Below are positions 5,895 to 6,084 of a DNA stretch of 6,084 nucleotides, piece by piece. This DNA comes from JAFGHJ01 sp964534175 (GTDB lineage: Bacteria; Hydrothermota; UBA3072), in contig CAZHNS010000045.1 in NCBI GenBank assembly GCA_964534175.1, positions 1 through 6,084 on the forward strand, read 5' to 3'. The notes under the pieces were generated by a model. That model made no database searches. It worked only from the letters and a program-made list of their open reading frames with translations, and had not been told where the DNA came from. Every line of letters starts with the position of its first letter. The stretch's first letter is position 1. A program made the position numbers and the translations under genes.

Positions 5895-6084
5895 ATGCTA
5901 AAAGACAAATTTGTCAAAACAATCTTAGTCCTCATCTTGATTTTACTCTGTCTAAATCTGTTAAAAGGGAATGTCCCCTCTCCATTACTGTACATCGAAG
6001 CGCAAGCCGCACTTGGTGATGAAGGAATTCAGATAGTTGATTTATCTGAAATATCAGGCATTGCCTGCAGTGCTGACGGAAAGT
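5895..6084 (+). CDS. Unidentified exported or membrane-anchored protein, N-terminal 63 codons only
   Basis: A plus-strand frame from the ATG at 5895-5897 stays open to the right edge. AAAGGAGG at 5883-5890, 4 nt upstream, makes the start convincing. The product begins with lysines (K3, K5, K8) and a hydrophobic stretch at about 9-24 rich in Leu/Ile, a signal peptide or N-terminal anchor; an AQAA at about 37-40 could be a cleavage site, although it is far from the hydrophobic core. Residues 52-63 (EISGIACSADGK) resemble the SxDGK turn at the start of a beta-propeller blade, which is only a hint. I do not recognise the family. It is divergent from tetR and shares its 137-bp intergenic region, so it could be under the same repressor. 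Confidence 0.72.
   Translation, partial: MLKDKFVKTILVLILILLCLNLLKGNVPSPLLYIEAQAALGDEGIQIVDLSEISGIACSADGK

Overview
The window comes from an AT-rich bacterium with strong AGGAGG-type ribosome binding sites and a double-membrane envelope. The envelope type is directly supported: one gene encodes a signal-peptide-bearing beta-barrel protein ending in phenylalanine, and its neighbours encode an inner-membrane RND pump and a periplasmic LolA-fold protein. No marker gene fixes the taxon. Low GC plus this gene set would fit several Gram-negative lineages (deltaproteobacteria in the broad sense, spirochaetes, or candidate phyla such as Omnitrophota), but that is a guess.

Layout, right to left along the minus strand. 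At 5134-5757 lies a TetR-family repressor gene with a TTG start, a consensus sigma-70 promoter and a 20-bp palindromic operator just upstream. After a 117-bp gap follow four tightly packed minus-strand genes: a LolA-like periplasmic protein (4246-5016), an outer-membrane beta-barrel (3062-4249, overlapping the previous gene by ATGA), a 910-residue MMPL/RND transporter (314-3046, 15 bp on), and the first 97 codons of a membrane-embedded methyltransferase of the ICMT/PEMT type (1-292, 21 bp on, cut by the left edge). On the plus strand a divergent gene starts at 5895 and is cut by the right edge; it has an N-terminal membrane anchor or signal peptide and otherwise no recognisable identity.

Reading of the locus: the LolA-like protein, the barrel and the RND pump supply one component each for the periplasm, outer membrane and inner membrane, as expected of an envelope lipid or hydrophobic-molecule trafficking system. 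The TetR protein probably represses its own gene and perhaps, through a second degenerate palindrome at 5052-5071, the transport operon. The membrane methyltransferase may modify the cargo or another envelope lipid. The cargo is unknown. There is no tripartite adaptor (membrane fusion protein) or TolC-like gene here, so this is not a standard drug-efflux operon. I saw no RNA genes, mobile elements, CRISPR arrays or clear rho-independent terminators, and there is no gene-free stretch longer than about 140 bp.
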